Of a stretch of 64,000 nucleotides of DNA, positions 11,636 to 21,400 are shown piece after piece; the first letter of the stretch is position 1; the number at the start of each line of letters is the position of its first letter. The DNA is from Liolophura sinensis. Taxonomy: Eukaryota; Mollusca; Polyplacophora; Chitonida; Chitonidae. Where the stretch lies: NCBI RefSeq assembly GCF_032854445.1, contig NC_088295.1, positions 30,066,470-30,130,469 of the forward strand. Reading direction: 5' to 3'. Under the pieces are notes generated by a model, which was given only the letters and a program-made list of their open reading frames with translations, ran no database searches and was not told the DNA's origin. The position numbers and the translations under genes are program-made.

Positions 11636-12434
11636 TGAAAATGGAACCCATAAGAAGGCTTATAGGCCTACAGCTAATTATAAGATGAGTTATTGAAATA
11701 ATTCCAGTTTTGAAACATATACACTTGACAAACTAAAGAGACTGTAGGCTGTCACTATTGTGTTCCATTATGCAGCTGTGTAGCTGTGACCTTGACTAAG
11801 GAGTGAACCCAGATTTTGCATATACAAGGTGATGAGGTATGATATTGCAGTACAATTCTAGCGCTTTCGTTCTCCAGAACTTTCCACTCATACCGTGCTT
11901 GTGGGTGGAAGAAACCTGTGTTTTCAATGAAAATAATGTGTCTTTGGCAAGCTTATGAGGAACTTTCCCACATGTGATGTACACATATACACACTAAATA
12001 TATTGGAGACTAGTGCTCTTCAACGAATGTTGGATTGCTTGTAGTCGGCAAGGTTCCACAAGCATCAGCGTAAGTAGGATAATCTAGAAATTCCATGTCC
12101 AAGGACGGTTTTGAACGCACGCCTCGTGTCTTTTGGTGACTGAATAACAAGTGCATTATATTATTCGGTCACAGTTATCCTCCCCCTATCTGGACAACTA
12201 ATATCTTATTAATTGAGGAGACAACGAAGAAACTGGACGTGCACAAGATTTAAACTACAGGCAAATCTAAAATTTTAACAGCGATTGTCAAACGCAAAGA
12301 AAACACTTAAATAAACTATTTATCAGATGAAAGGCCATTAAGCACTATACAGGAATAAAGACGATTTTATGGTAGTCTACTGGGACCCAGAGGGGATAGT
12401 GACGTCACAGCAAATATTTTTGGCTTGTTGTCAG
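11636..12434. other. Non-coding stretch, nothing recognised
   Basis: Short ORFs only, no recognisable feature. Confidence 0.5.
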
Positions 12435-12787
12435 AGAGTGAGTGAGTGCTTGGGGTTTAACGTTGTGCTCAACAATTTTCAGTCACTTGACGACGGAGGA
12501 CCCCTGTGGGTGTATGTAATGTACCTCCTTGTTGGAGGACGGATTTCCACCGGTCTTTTATCTAGTGCTGCTTCACTGAAACGACTTACCGAAGGCAAGT
12601 AAGCTGCCCCGCCCGAGCCATTATACTGATACGGGTCAACCAGTCGTTGCACTATCCCTTTCATGGTGAACGCCAAGCAAGGAAGTTACAGCTTCCTCTT
12701 TAAGATCTTAGGTGTGACTCGACCCAGGATCGACCCTGGATCTACCGTTCCCGAAGCGGACGATCTACCAACTATACTATCCGGGCC
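12435..12787 (-). mobile_element. SINE-B copy, full length
   Basis: SINE-B is my label for a second tRNA-derived family. It is inverted here: the left end GTGAGTGAGTGCTTGGGG is its 3' tail, and the right end is its tRNA-like head. On the minus strand the head reads GGCCCGGATAGTATAGTTGG (A box), an anticodon-arm-like CCGC-TTCGGGA-ACGG hairpin and a B box GGGTCGATCC, resembling tRNA-Pro(CGG). A short flanking repeat GCTTGTT may be a remnant target duplication. Confidence 0.88.
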
Positions 12788-12911
12788 AGTAGCTTGTTTC
12801 AATATCCCTGTGTTGAGTGCATTTATAGTTCTAAAGAAAGATGCATTGGGAATGATGCCTAGTTGCAAAAAGCCGAAGTGACATGACTTGTGCGAATATG
12901 GTCAGAAAAGA

Positions 12912-13246
12912 CTGCAATATAGAGTGAGTCACTGCTTGGGGTTTTACGTCGTACTTAACAATTTTTCAGTCATACGACCACGAAGTCCTTAGAGGGCATG
13001 CAATGTGCCTTCTTGTTTCAACCGCTCTTGTATCTAGTACTGCGTCAAGCAAGTAAGCCGCGTTGCCCGAGCCATTATACTGATACGGGTTATGTACCAG
13101 TCGTTGCACTTTCCGTTTCATGCTGAACACCAAGCGAGGAATTTACAACTTCCTCTTTTAAAGTCTTACGTGTGATTCGACCGAGGGTTGACCCTGGATC
13201 CACCGCTCCCGAAGCGGACGCTCGACTAACTGTGCTGCAATATAGA
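12912..13246 (-). mobile_element. SINE-B copy, head-truncated, with target-site duplication
   Basis: Second inverted SINE-B about 125 bases from the first. It is flanked by a perfect 12-base repeat CTGCAATATAGA at 12912-12923 and 13235-13246. The tRNA-like head stops at AACTGTG before its 5' end, so the copy is slightly 5'-truncated, and the body has a small internal deletion. Two separate insertions in the same orientation fit better than a local duplication because the flanks differ. Confidence 0.9.
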
Positions 13247-13696
13247 ATCCAAATTTTTAAATGCATTTTACCAGGTACATGTAGAAATATATTTTAAACA
13301 TGCGTATAAATCAAACCATTTTCCTGGAAAATGTTTAATGGTCTTTTATCCCACATGTACTTCATGCTCTTGTCTTCTCTGTCTTCAAGTACAACTAGTA
13401 ATGATGGATGGGTCGAATCTGCAACATTATGCTCGTTCAAAAAGTAGCCGGATTTTGCTTTATACTTCGTCCTACGCTAAAGATTTGGCGCCCCAACCTC
13501 ATAGTTTTGTTGTAGTTCTTATAACATAAAGGTTTTAGGTTAATCAAACTAATCTGAATAAAAAATAACGTAACATAGCTGTAACATTTATTGTTTACAC
13601 GTTAGAAACAATACTGGACCACAGTGGATCAAAGAGAAAACGAACAACGTTAATGTGGTGTGATTTTAAGGCCTGTAATGTGAAAACGATTTGTTT

Positions 13697-13780
13697 AATC
13701 ATTTTATTGGTATTTCACACACAACTCAAGAATATTTTACCTATACGACGGTGGCAAACATTATGGTGGGGGCGTAACTA
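13697..13780 (-). mobile_element. SINE-A tail fragment
   Basis: Inverted tail of SINE-A (TTATTGGTATTTCACACACA, ACTCAAGAATATTTTACC, ACGACGGTGGCAAACATTAT), ending in the body. Confidence 0.65.
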
Positions 13781-15650
13781 GAGGGTAACCCACAACCTAG
13801 GGCAGGATGCTGCAAGACCTTCCCACGAATGACGAGGGATGAAGAAAGTTCGAAAAAAGATAAACTCATCATCGCGTGACTGAAGATAATAAACGTAGGG
13901 TCTACATTCTTGCCCTAAGCTCCCTTTATCATTTCCGTCCCATACAGACATTTCTGTGCATCGAGCTCTAGTCAGATGTATTTGGTACATCTGCTTCGTT
14001 CGTGACAGCTGCAAAATCATTTATGGTTATAGTTTCTTGCCGACCTTAAACAAAATAGATTTAATTAAATGCATGTTGTGTTATCAGACAAGTCGTGAAC
14101 AATACGACGTAATCAGTGTTTCTGGTCGACTGTTTGAAAGCAGCCAGTCTTCGCACGCCATACATTGTTGTGTATATTTGCAGGCGTGTAGGTCTATCAA
14201 TTATCGATTGTAAAGTAGCATCGAATTTCCGTGCCCCTACATACAGATCCGACATTAATGCAGCCCTGCGGGGATATAGATATAGTTCATTACTTGTTTA
14301 TTCACAACAGCCGTTTCATCGTCATCATTTAGACAGATGTATATACAGGATTTGGTTTCAGGATATACATTGCGGTTTTTATTAGAGTCTACTGCACCCC
14401 TGTCCGATGTAGACGGTCAAAATAGGGTAAATGGTAGTCGACGTGTGCATCTTGCGCCAACGAGGAGAAACCTATGCCCGATCTAAGTATTCATGTATCA
14501 GGTCGATGCATAGAAGTGAAATTGGAATTTCAGGTAAGTCGAGACAAGATTTTGTTGTGACGCCTTTATCTCGCTAAGCTACATTCAGGGGCATTTTGAG
14601 AAATTAACGAGATGAAAACGTACATAATTGCCGCTTTATTTACATGTTCTTGATATTTCGTTGTGTTTTTGACGTCATACTGGTATTCAAAATACAGCTT
14701 CTGTCATTCGTTACTGATTGAGATATTGTTTTATAAGTTATTATATTTACTGTTGATTTTAAATCTATTTGTGCAGGTGTTCCTTTTTAAGCTTTCTTCT
14801 GACTTAATTTTAGGTGCAAGGTGCCCAGTAATATTGTACCTTTAGCACGGGCATCGTAAGAACTTTGAAACATGGCAGGATCCGTTGACCCTCCTCCCCC
14901 CAAACTCCACCTCGACAAAGGTGCCAACTGGATTTGTACTGATCTTGTTCGAAGTTATTTTTAGCGAGTAACACACCTTCGATGAGCAAACCTGTTTGCT
15001 GTTTAAATATAACATGAACAAAATGACTGCAAAATGCAGAACAAATAATTTTCGTCTATAGTATATGTTTAAAACAATAATAAAATAAAAAAGATGCCTG
15101 ATTGATTGAAATTTCTACAGGTTTGCCGTCGTTGCCATTCGTGGTACACATGCAGAAAATTCAGCATGATAGACATGAAGCAAAAAACAAAAGGAAAAGG
15201 GACGTAGGCGATACAACTGTGTGAGCGATAAACACAATGGTTAAATGATGAACGCCAGGAAATCTCATATATACAGTGGCGATGGTCAGTAACTTTCAGG
15301 CATACCATAAGCCATGAATTCGAAATATGCTAATAGCGACTAATCTTTTGATTTGTAAGGTTGTAGCCTTGGAATTAAGCTTTGTTTTGTACGAATCATG
15401 TCGCATGATTAAGGTTGCAGATTTGTACTACCGCCTCCATGGAAGGTCATGATGGAACGTCCATAGCTTGTCACCGGCCCCATCCAATTGTTAAGACAAA
15501 GGTTTGATCCTGTTTGGAACTGAGCCGGGACTCTCGTGATCTCAAACTAGAGGTGTTACTGACGAAATACAAGTTCCGAGCAGATCTCAGAACGACGAGA
15601 AATTAAAGGAACTAATATTAGGTGAATGTACACGTATTTGATTGGCTGAT
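13781..15650. other. Non-coding stretch, nothing recognised
   Basis: Overlapping short ORFs occur on both strands (for example around 13956-14385), but none resembles a protein family. No repeat unit is seen. Confidence 0.45.
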
Positions 15651-15890
15651 GGTGTTTGGAATATTGGCGTGTGTCAATTCCTCGATACAGGTATTTGGTT
15701 AGCTGTTTGGTGTTTGGGCTATTGGCGTGTACCAATCCCCCGATACAGGTATTTGGTTGGTTGGTTGGTGTTTGGGATATTGGCGTGTGTCAGTTCCTCG
15801 ATACAGGCATTTGGTTAGCTGGTTGGTGTTTGGGCTATTGGAGTGTACCAGTCCCTCAATACAGGTATTTGGTTGGTTGGTTGGTGTTTG
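15651..15890. repeat. 58-bp minisatellite, four units, dimeric
   Basis: Units begin GGTGTTTGG at 15651, 15709, 15767, 15825 and (partial) 15883, exactly 58 bases apart. Units 1 and 3 share GTGTGTCA and TTAGCTG; units 2 and 4 share GTGTACCA and GGTTGGTTGG. The true period is therefore a 116-base dimer repeated twice. Because 58 is not a multiple of 3, repetitive ORFs shift frame through it and are not genes. Confidence 0.93.
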
Positions 15891-16534
15891 CTACATCTAT
15901 GACGAATTTAACTGTAACTGAGATCATGAATTTCCTCTATTCAGCAAAGTTGACATTAGCAGATGGATCTTTTATAATTATTTTACATTACTGGTACTTT
16001 AAAAATTTAAATATCTAAAATTCCAATGCAGCGCCCATCCTTGTTAGTCTTACATAAAACTATCTCGTCAAGATGATTAATTGATTGACTGATATTCAAT
16101 GCTTTTCTTAGCGGGAAGGTCTGTTTCCCCAGCTTTCATATGATGCTTTCGATGGCCTTCATGGAACCGTTTTAGTAAATAATGGCTGTTTTTGGGAACT
16201 TTGCAATTTAACTTGGGGTTGTTGCTGGACAGTTACAGCAATCCTACAAAATCTAGCACCATGCTCACAGATAACATTATGGAATGATGTTTCAAGGGAG
16301 GTAACTCTTCTTGGCATTCCATTTGCCCAGTCTGTCTGTTTTTTTCAATCTTGTATATTTTTCATTGACATGGTAGTTTGCTTTATGTACTTCATGTATA
16401 TATTATCATCAATATAAGGGTTGTAATTCTCTTTAAGAGGAAACAATAACAAAAACACAATGACGCCATCTGTAGATAAAGGTATCATTTTGATTTTACG
16501 GAAGGGACCAAATCCTTGTTTTCTATGGAGTTAG
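15891..16534. other. Non-coding stretch, nothing recognised
   Basis: No gene or repeat seen between the two minisatellites. Confidence 0.5.
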
Positions 16535-16876
16535 GCGTACACATGAACTCCAGTACGTGAAACTAACCAAAGCGGATAAATCCAGTAATTAGCGTACACA
16601 TGAACTCCAGTACGTGAAACTAACCAAAGCGGATCAATCCAGTAATTAGCGTACACATGAACTCCAGTACGTGAAACTAACCAAAGCGGATAAATCCAGT
16701 AATTAGCGTACACATGAACTCCAGTACGTGAAACTAACCAAAGCGGATAAATCCAGTAATTAGCGTACACATGAACTCCAGTACGTGAAACTAACCAAAG
16801 CGGATAAATCCAGTAATTAGCGTACACATGAACTCCAGTACGTGAAACTAACCAAAGCGGATAAATCCAGTAATTA
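16535..16876. repeat. 57-bp minisatellite, six near-identical units
   Basis: Units start GCGTACACATGAACTCCAGT at 16535, 16592, 16649, 16706, 16763 and 16820, each 57 bases. I see one base difference (GGATCAATCC in unit 2 against GGATAAATCC). As 57 is a multiple of 3, the minus strand is open through the whole array with a 19-residue period. This is expected from any stop-free unit and is not by itself a gene. Near identity implies recent expansion or homogenisation. Confidence 0.95.
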
Positions 16877-17116
16877 CTTTACCCCTTTATTTTCTGTGGT
16901 TATTTAATCCAGGTCATCTCAAACCACTTTTGTCACCTTCCCTTGACGACTTTGCCTATCACTACTCGCGTCTACAACTTAATTTTACACGTCCAGTTCC
17001 CGCAATAAATCGTCAAATTTACCCAGTTACATCTAGGTCCAGTGTATAGGGAAATATCTAAAATATCTACGTTCAGTTTATACCGCTAATACAAATGAAC
17101 AGATTTCTGTCCAGTA

Positions 17117-17380
17117 TATACTCTGAAAAAAAAATGATCTGTTAATTTTAACAGAAAATCTGTTGAATGGGTCATGCTAGAATGTATTTTGTTATTGCAG
17201 CAGATTGTTCTGTTAAATATCACACATGTTCTATGAATTCAGCATAAAGATTCTATTAGACTTACAGGATATTGTGCTAAATATGACAGAATAATGGGTT
17301 ATAAAAACAGAATACATTCTAGAATCCATCAGAAAACTGACTTTCTCTTAAAAATTAACAAAATTAATTTTTGTGTGTAG
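17117..17380. mobile_element. Hairpin MITE-like element
   Basis: A 264-base element whose two halves are inverted copies. The left side contains CATGCTAGAATGTATTTTGT and the right side ACAGAATACATTCTAGAATC, which pair. The ends TATACTCTGAAAAAA and TTTTTGTGTGTAG are imperfect inverted repeats. A perfect 16-base palindrome CTGTTAATTTTAACAG sits at 17139-17154. There is no coding capacity, as expected of a non-autonomous DNA element. The transposase family is not identifiable here. Confidence 0.65.
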
Positions 17381-19485
17381 ACCTATGTCCATAGTATAGC
17401 ATTTGGTCCAATATATAAATATAGGTTAGTGTACAAGTCTTGGTATAATGTGAAAAATAGGTCCAACATATACGTCACATCTCATTTCATTTTCTAAGAT
17501 TAATAATTAACATCCAGTCCTAAATCCATTTTCTTGGTAGTGAGTGTCAATATGAAGAACTTCAAACAAGTATTCTGGAGTATTTAAGTAAATGACTCCA
17601 TCCGAACACAACACAACCACGCCAGTGTTTCATTTACCAGGTAATCGTCTTCAATGACTACTGCCGTACACTCGAATAGCCTCTACAGACAGCGAAAAGG
17701 GCTGTCACAGCAGCACAATTTTAGCAGTTAATGGGAACCCGCGGCTTCTACTGGACTGGATAGTCGTCTTGAAGTGATTTGGAGATCCAATCTCTAATCA
17801 ATACCAATCAAGCTTGGAATCCAGCCATTAAACTTCCATTACAAGCAAGACGTGCGCAATACTGCCAGTTTGCCGGCCGCGTTATTGTTGCATACCGGAG
17901 GACTTCCTCTGAAAACTCTCCGCTTCCTGAATCTACATAACCACTTTTATTACCGGTAATTGTTTGGGAAAGTAACTTTGCATGTCACAGAAGGGTTACA
18001 AAGTCCATTTGGAATTGACTTTGTAACTGTCTGCTTTCATGTTGTAAAGATTTGCTTGTATTTCTGTCAGTCCAAAGCCAACAAAAACGAGATTTATTCG
18101 TTACAGAAAAAGACGGAATGTTGCAAAACCATCTCTACTGAATGTACAGAAATGTAACGACCTGAGCGTGAGGAAGTCAATTTGAATAGTTATAGTAAGA
18201 CATACCGGTTTGACAAAAAGATAAAGGTCTCTAAATACGTCTTCACCTTTTTCCTTTCCGTGTATTGCGAATGGCATGGCATTGTTGAGAACATCGGTTT
18301 TGTCTGCAAAAACATCCAGTCTACACCCTCGTAGTCATCGAAATAAATGTTGGTACTTTTCGTATGCGCTGTAGTAGTTCTCTTATTTTGATTAAATCTT
18401 GATTTTGATCTATTGTTGTATTATTTACGCAATTCAAGGAAAGGTTTAAGTTTTAAAGTGCCTCAGCCAAGCTTACGTATTAATAAACCTGCGCAGTTAC
18501 CCAAAGTGCTTTTGTGAGCCTATATATGGCTTTGCCGCTGGTGTTGGTTTAAGCCATGTGTGTCATTTTATAATTTATAAATGTACCACAAAAGATATAT
18601 TACACATACATGTTGTCATTTGTATGCATTCACTACCCTAAGTTTGTCTTTGTCCTGTGGGACTGTCTTGGATCCCTGTCTGACAGATGATATTCCTCCT
18701 TAGATATCACGGCTTTACATCCAACAAACACTGATGTGAAATCGATGTGGTACGGAAAACGACAGGAAATTATTCCGTGCAAAGTATTTGTCATGTCTGA
18801 CTGTTTATCAGCGAGACATGTGGACATTGAGTAGCCGTAACGGGCACATAGTTATTATATATGACCGATTCTGTATCTCGAGGATCATCGAAACATAAAT
18901 CTTTGTCATGTCTGTCATACAATCTGGAGACCAAATTATCGTACAGTCGCTTTAACAAGTCAACAATTTAACCCACGGTTTTGCTCTAGTCAAACGCTCA
19001 CTAAAAGTTTTATTCACGCAGGTTTCTGGGAATGGCCAGCAGTCAACCAAGATTTATGAATTCCTGAGAAGTCTTTGACGGTTAGTTGTTTGTGTGTTTT
19101 GTAGGTTCTAAAGATAACAGTGGGCAGAGCACGGAAAAGCAATCAACTGTTGATAATGATTGGGGGGACAAGAAACGGCAGAGGAAGGTTCCTGATTGGT
19201 TGGGTTGCCGTCGCTGAATACAGAGAGGGAGGCTGTTATTGGTGATGTGCGAGCCACACGTGGATAGTCCAGCTCCGTTAAAGATCTCATGGAGCTACTT
19301 TGAGTGTGTGAAATTTCCTCTCTATCACTGCCAGAAGGGAGACAGGTTGGAACTTAGTCTGAACTGCCTTTCCACACAAACTGCGTATGCGTCGTGTGTG
19401 GCGTACTTGACACAGAATCCAAAAGCTTTACTAGGCTTGCACTTTCTGGACGTGTACTTTATGGAAGTTACATGATATTAACTAC
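17381..19485. other. Non-coding stretch upstream of the receptor gene
   Basis: Short ORFs only. Part of 19.1-19.5 kb may be 5' leader or promoter of the receptor gene, but no TATA box or initiator stands out. Confidence 0.4.
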
Positions 19486-19704
19486 ATGTATTCACCTTTT
19501 TGTGCATCAAACTGTGGATTAGATCGTCTGTATTCAACGATCTGCTTTGGATTCATTATAGCTTTGATGGTACGATCCATTCAAAGGAAACGGGCTCAAA
19601 TATTGACAAACAATTTTGAGTGCAATGATACTGAAACAGTGGTAAAGGGTCTCTGTGGAAATAGAGGTTGTCTGGCTACATTCTTCCTGGATATTGGTGA
19701 GTGA
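19486..19704 (+). other. Upstream ORF in frame with the receptor
   Basis: A 72-codon ORF in the same frame as the receptor ORF, ending at TGA 19702-19704, only nine bases before the receptor ATG. It has Cys residues, a hydrophobic patch (CFGFIIALMV) and one N-x-T site (NDT), features compatible with a receptor N-terminus, but no family match. A donor-like GGTGAGTG at 19696-19703 overlaps its end. It may be an upstream ORF in the leader, or a former N-terminal segment closed by a stop. Confidence 0.3.
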
Positions 19705-19713
19705 AATACCAAG

Positions 19714-20730
19714 ATGTATATTGAAGGCTACATTGTCCCAGTCCTATTTTCAATCATTTTTGTAGCCGGTGTGGTGGGCAATGGCACTCTGATATACACG
19801 GTACTCAGGAATAAAAAGATGAGAAATGTCCCCAATGTTCACATCGTCTCTCTGGCAGCCGGAGATTTACTGCTCATCCTGATATCTGTCCCGCTTGCCG
19901 CGGCAGTTTTCGCTCTTGACCACTGGATATTTGGAACAGCACTGTGCAAATTCTATTACTTCATGCAGACTTTGTCGGTGGGCGTCTCAGTTTTCACGTT
20001 GACCGCTCTTAGTGGGGACCGTTTTCGTGTAATCGTTATGCCGATGAGCCGCCATACTGGAAACCCGAATCTTTGTACCTACCTGACAGCTGGTCTTATT
20101 TGGATTGCATCCTCTCTTCTGGCAATACCGGATCTTGTATCTTCTGGAACATCGCTGATTCCCAATACAACTGAGCCTATGTACTACTGTGACAGGTTTA
20201 ACACTGACTGGGGCCCGACGTATCTTAAGGCTTACTTTGCGATCACTTTTTGTATATACTTCGCTTTGCCTGTTCTCATCATCGCATTTTTTTACGTAAT
20301 GATGGCTCGTATGCTCCTTAAAAGTAGTCATCTTATCCCTGGAGATAATTCACAGCAAAGGCAGATCGAAGCCAGAAAAAAGGTAGCAAAAGTGGTTCTT
20401 GCCTTCGTAGTCATATTTGTGATCTGTTGGTTTCCGCGTCATATATATCTATTGTGGTACTACTTCGACCCAAATGATTTTAACGAGTTTTGGTTAGCCT
20501 TCAAAACCATTGGCTTCTGTTTATGTTTCATCAACTCATGTGTCAACCCACTTGCTTTGTACTTTCTTAGTAGACAGTTCAGGAAACATTATAATGAATA
20601 TCTTTTCTGTTGCTGCGCGAAATCCCGTTATGCTGCAGTCGATCAGTCTGCCTCCATGTACAATTTTAACAGCACAGTCAGTCGTACGAGCACAAATATG
20701 ACAATGGTGCATTCTCAGTCAATGTGTTAA
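19714..20730 (+). CDS. Neuropeptide GPCR, CCHamide/bombesin-receptor-like
   Basis: Rhodopsin-family receptor, 338 residues in one exon; it should sit in the plasma membrane and signal through G proteins to a peptide ligand. TM1 about 7-30 (GNGT, N23), TM2 41-63 (D51), C78 before TM3, TM3 ending D102-R103-F104 (DRF instead of DRY), W130 in TM4, C159 in ECL2 (partner of C78), NTT glycosylation site at 151, P186 in TM5, CWFP 238-241 in TM6, NPLALYF 278-284 in TM7, and a Cys cluster 299-301 for palmitoylation. The R-N-V-P-N motif after TM1, the SVGVSVFTLTALS stretch in TM3 and NPxALY are typical of the bombesin/CCHamide/endothelin-like group; CCHamide receptor is my best call. The first Met is only six residues before TM1, so the usual extracellular N-terminus is missing or on an upstream exon. 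TGA at 19702 closes the frame upstream. Confidence 0.87.
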   Translation: MYIEGYIVPVLFSIIFVAGVVGNGTLIYTVLRNKKMRNVPNVHIVSLAAGDLLLILISVPLAAAVFALDHWIFGTALCKFYYFMQTLSVGVSVFTLTALSGDRFRVIVMPMSRHTGNPNLCTYLTAGLIWIASSLLAIPDLVSSGTSLIPNTTEPMYYCDRFNTDWGPTYLKAYFAITFCIYFALPVLIIAFFYVMMARMLLKSSHLIPGDNSQQRQIEARKKVAKVVLAFVVIFVICWFPRHIYLLWYYFDPNDFNEFWLAFKTIGFCLCFINSCVNPLALYFLSRQFRKHYNEYLFCCCAKSRYAAVDQSASMYNFNSTVSRTSTNMTMVHSQSMC

Positions 20731-21400
20731 ATGAATCTATATTTAACACACTGCACCGATTTTGGATTGCAACGCCCTCATGGTCTTTATCTGGGTGTTA
20801 CGCAGCGGTATCAAGAAAAGCTTCTGTGAAAACAATTCACTTCATTGTGCCGTATTTCACCACAGGTGGTGTAGACAACATTTCATTTCATTGTGCCGTA
20901 TTTCACCACAGGTGGTGTACACAATATTTACGGCTCCAGGACGACATCGCCTTTTTGTGGTAGCATTTGCCCGACCTTTAAGACTAGAATATGTGAATGT
21001 TACATGTGGTGCTGGTATTTTACTATTATATTAATCTGGATACATAACGTGTGTTCGCTCGCTCCAATTCGGTGTGTATAGTTGACTTCGGATCATGACT
21101 TACTAATGCACAGAGCAACATAGCTATCGAATAAGGGAGCAATGTTTCAACACGTTTACAGCATTGGCACTTTGAGAATTATTCATGATTTCTTCTGGAA
21201 AATTGAAATTAATGAGATTTAACACATTTAAATGGCTTGCACAGCAAACTCGAGGAAGTGACCATTTCCAGCTGTGTTATGTTTGCTGCATTTCAACAAG
21301 GAACTTAGACATGTTGATACGTTTCTTATATTACATGTAACGCTGTTAATTTTATGTTTAGCTCGTGTTGAGATGATATATTTATTATGTGAATAAATGA
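20731..21400 (+). other. Probable 3' UTR of the receptor, with poly(A) signal
   Basis: No competing gene follows the receptor stop. AATAAA occurs at 21392-21397 in a plausible 3' UTR position. The interval also contains a 44-base direct duplication (see 20841-20928). The extent is inferred. Confidence 0.4.
20841..20928. repeat. Direct duplication of about 44 bp with palindromic core
   Basis: TTCATTGTGCCGTATTTCAC followed by CACAGGTGGTGTA occurs twice, about 44 bases apart. Each copy contains CACCACAGGTGGTG, a 14-base inverted repeat with a two-base spacer. It lies about 110 bases after the receptor stop codon, so it would be in the 3' UTR. Confidence 0.8.

Noticed and set aside
16531-16827. 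98-codon minus-strand ORF with a 19-residue repeat
   Set aside because: It is the direct product of a 57-bp minisatellite; no start context, signal peptide or support beyond the repeat.
19987-20331. 114-codon minus-strand ORF opposite the receptor
   Set aside because: Antisense shadow of the GPCR coding region.
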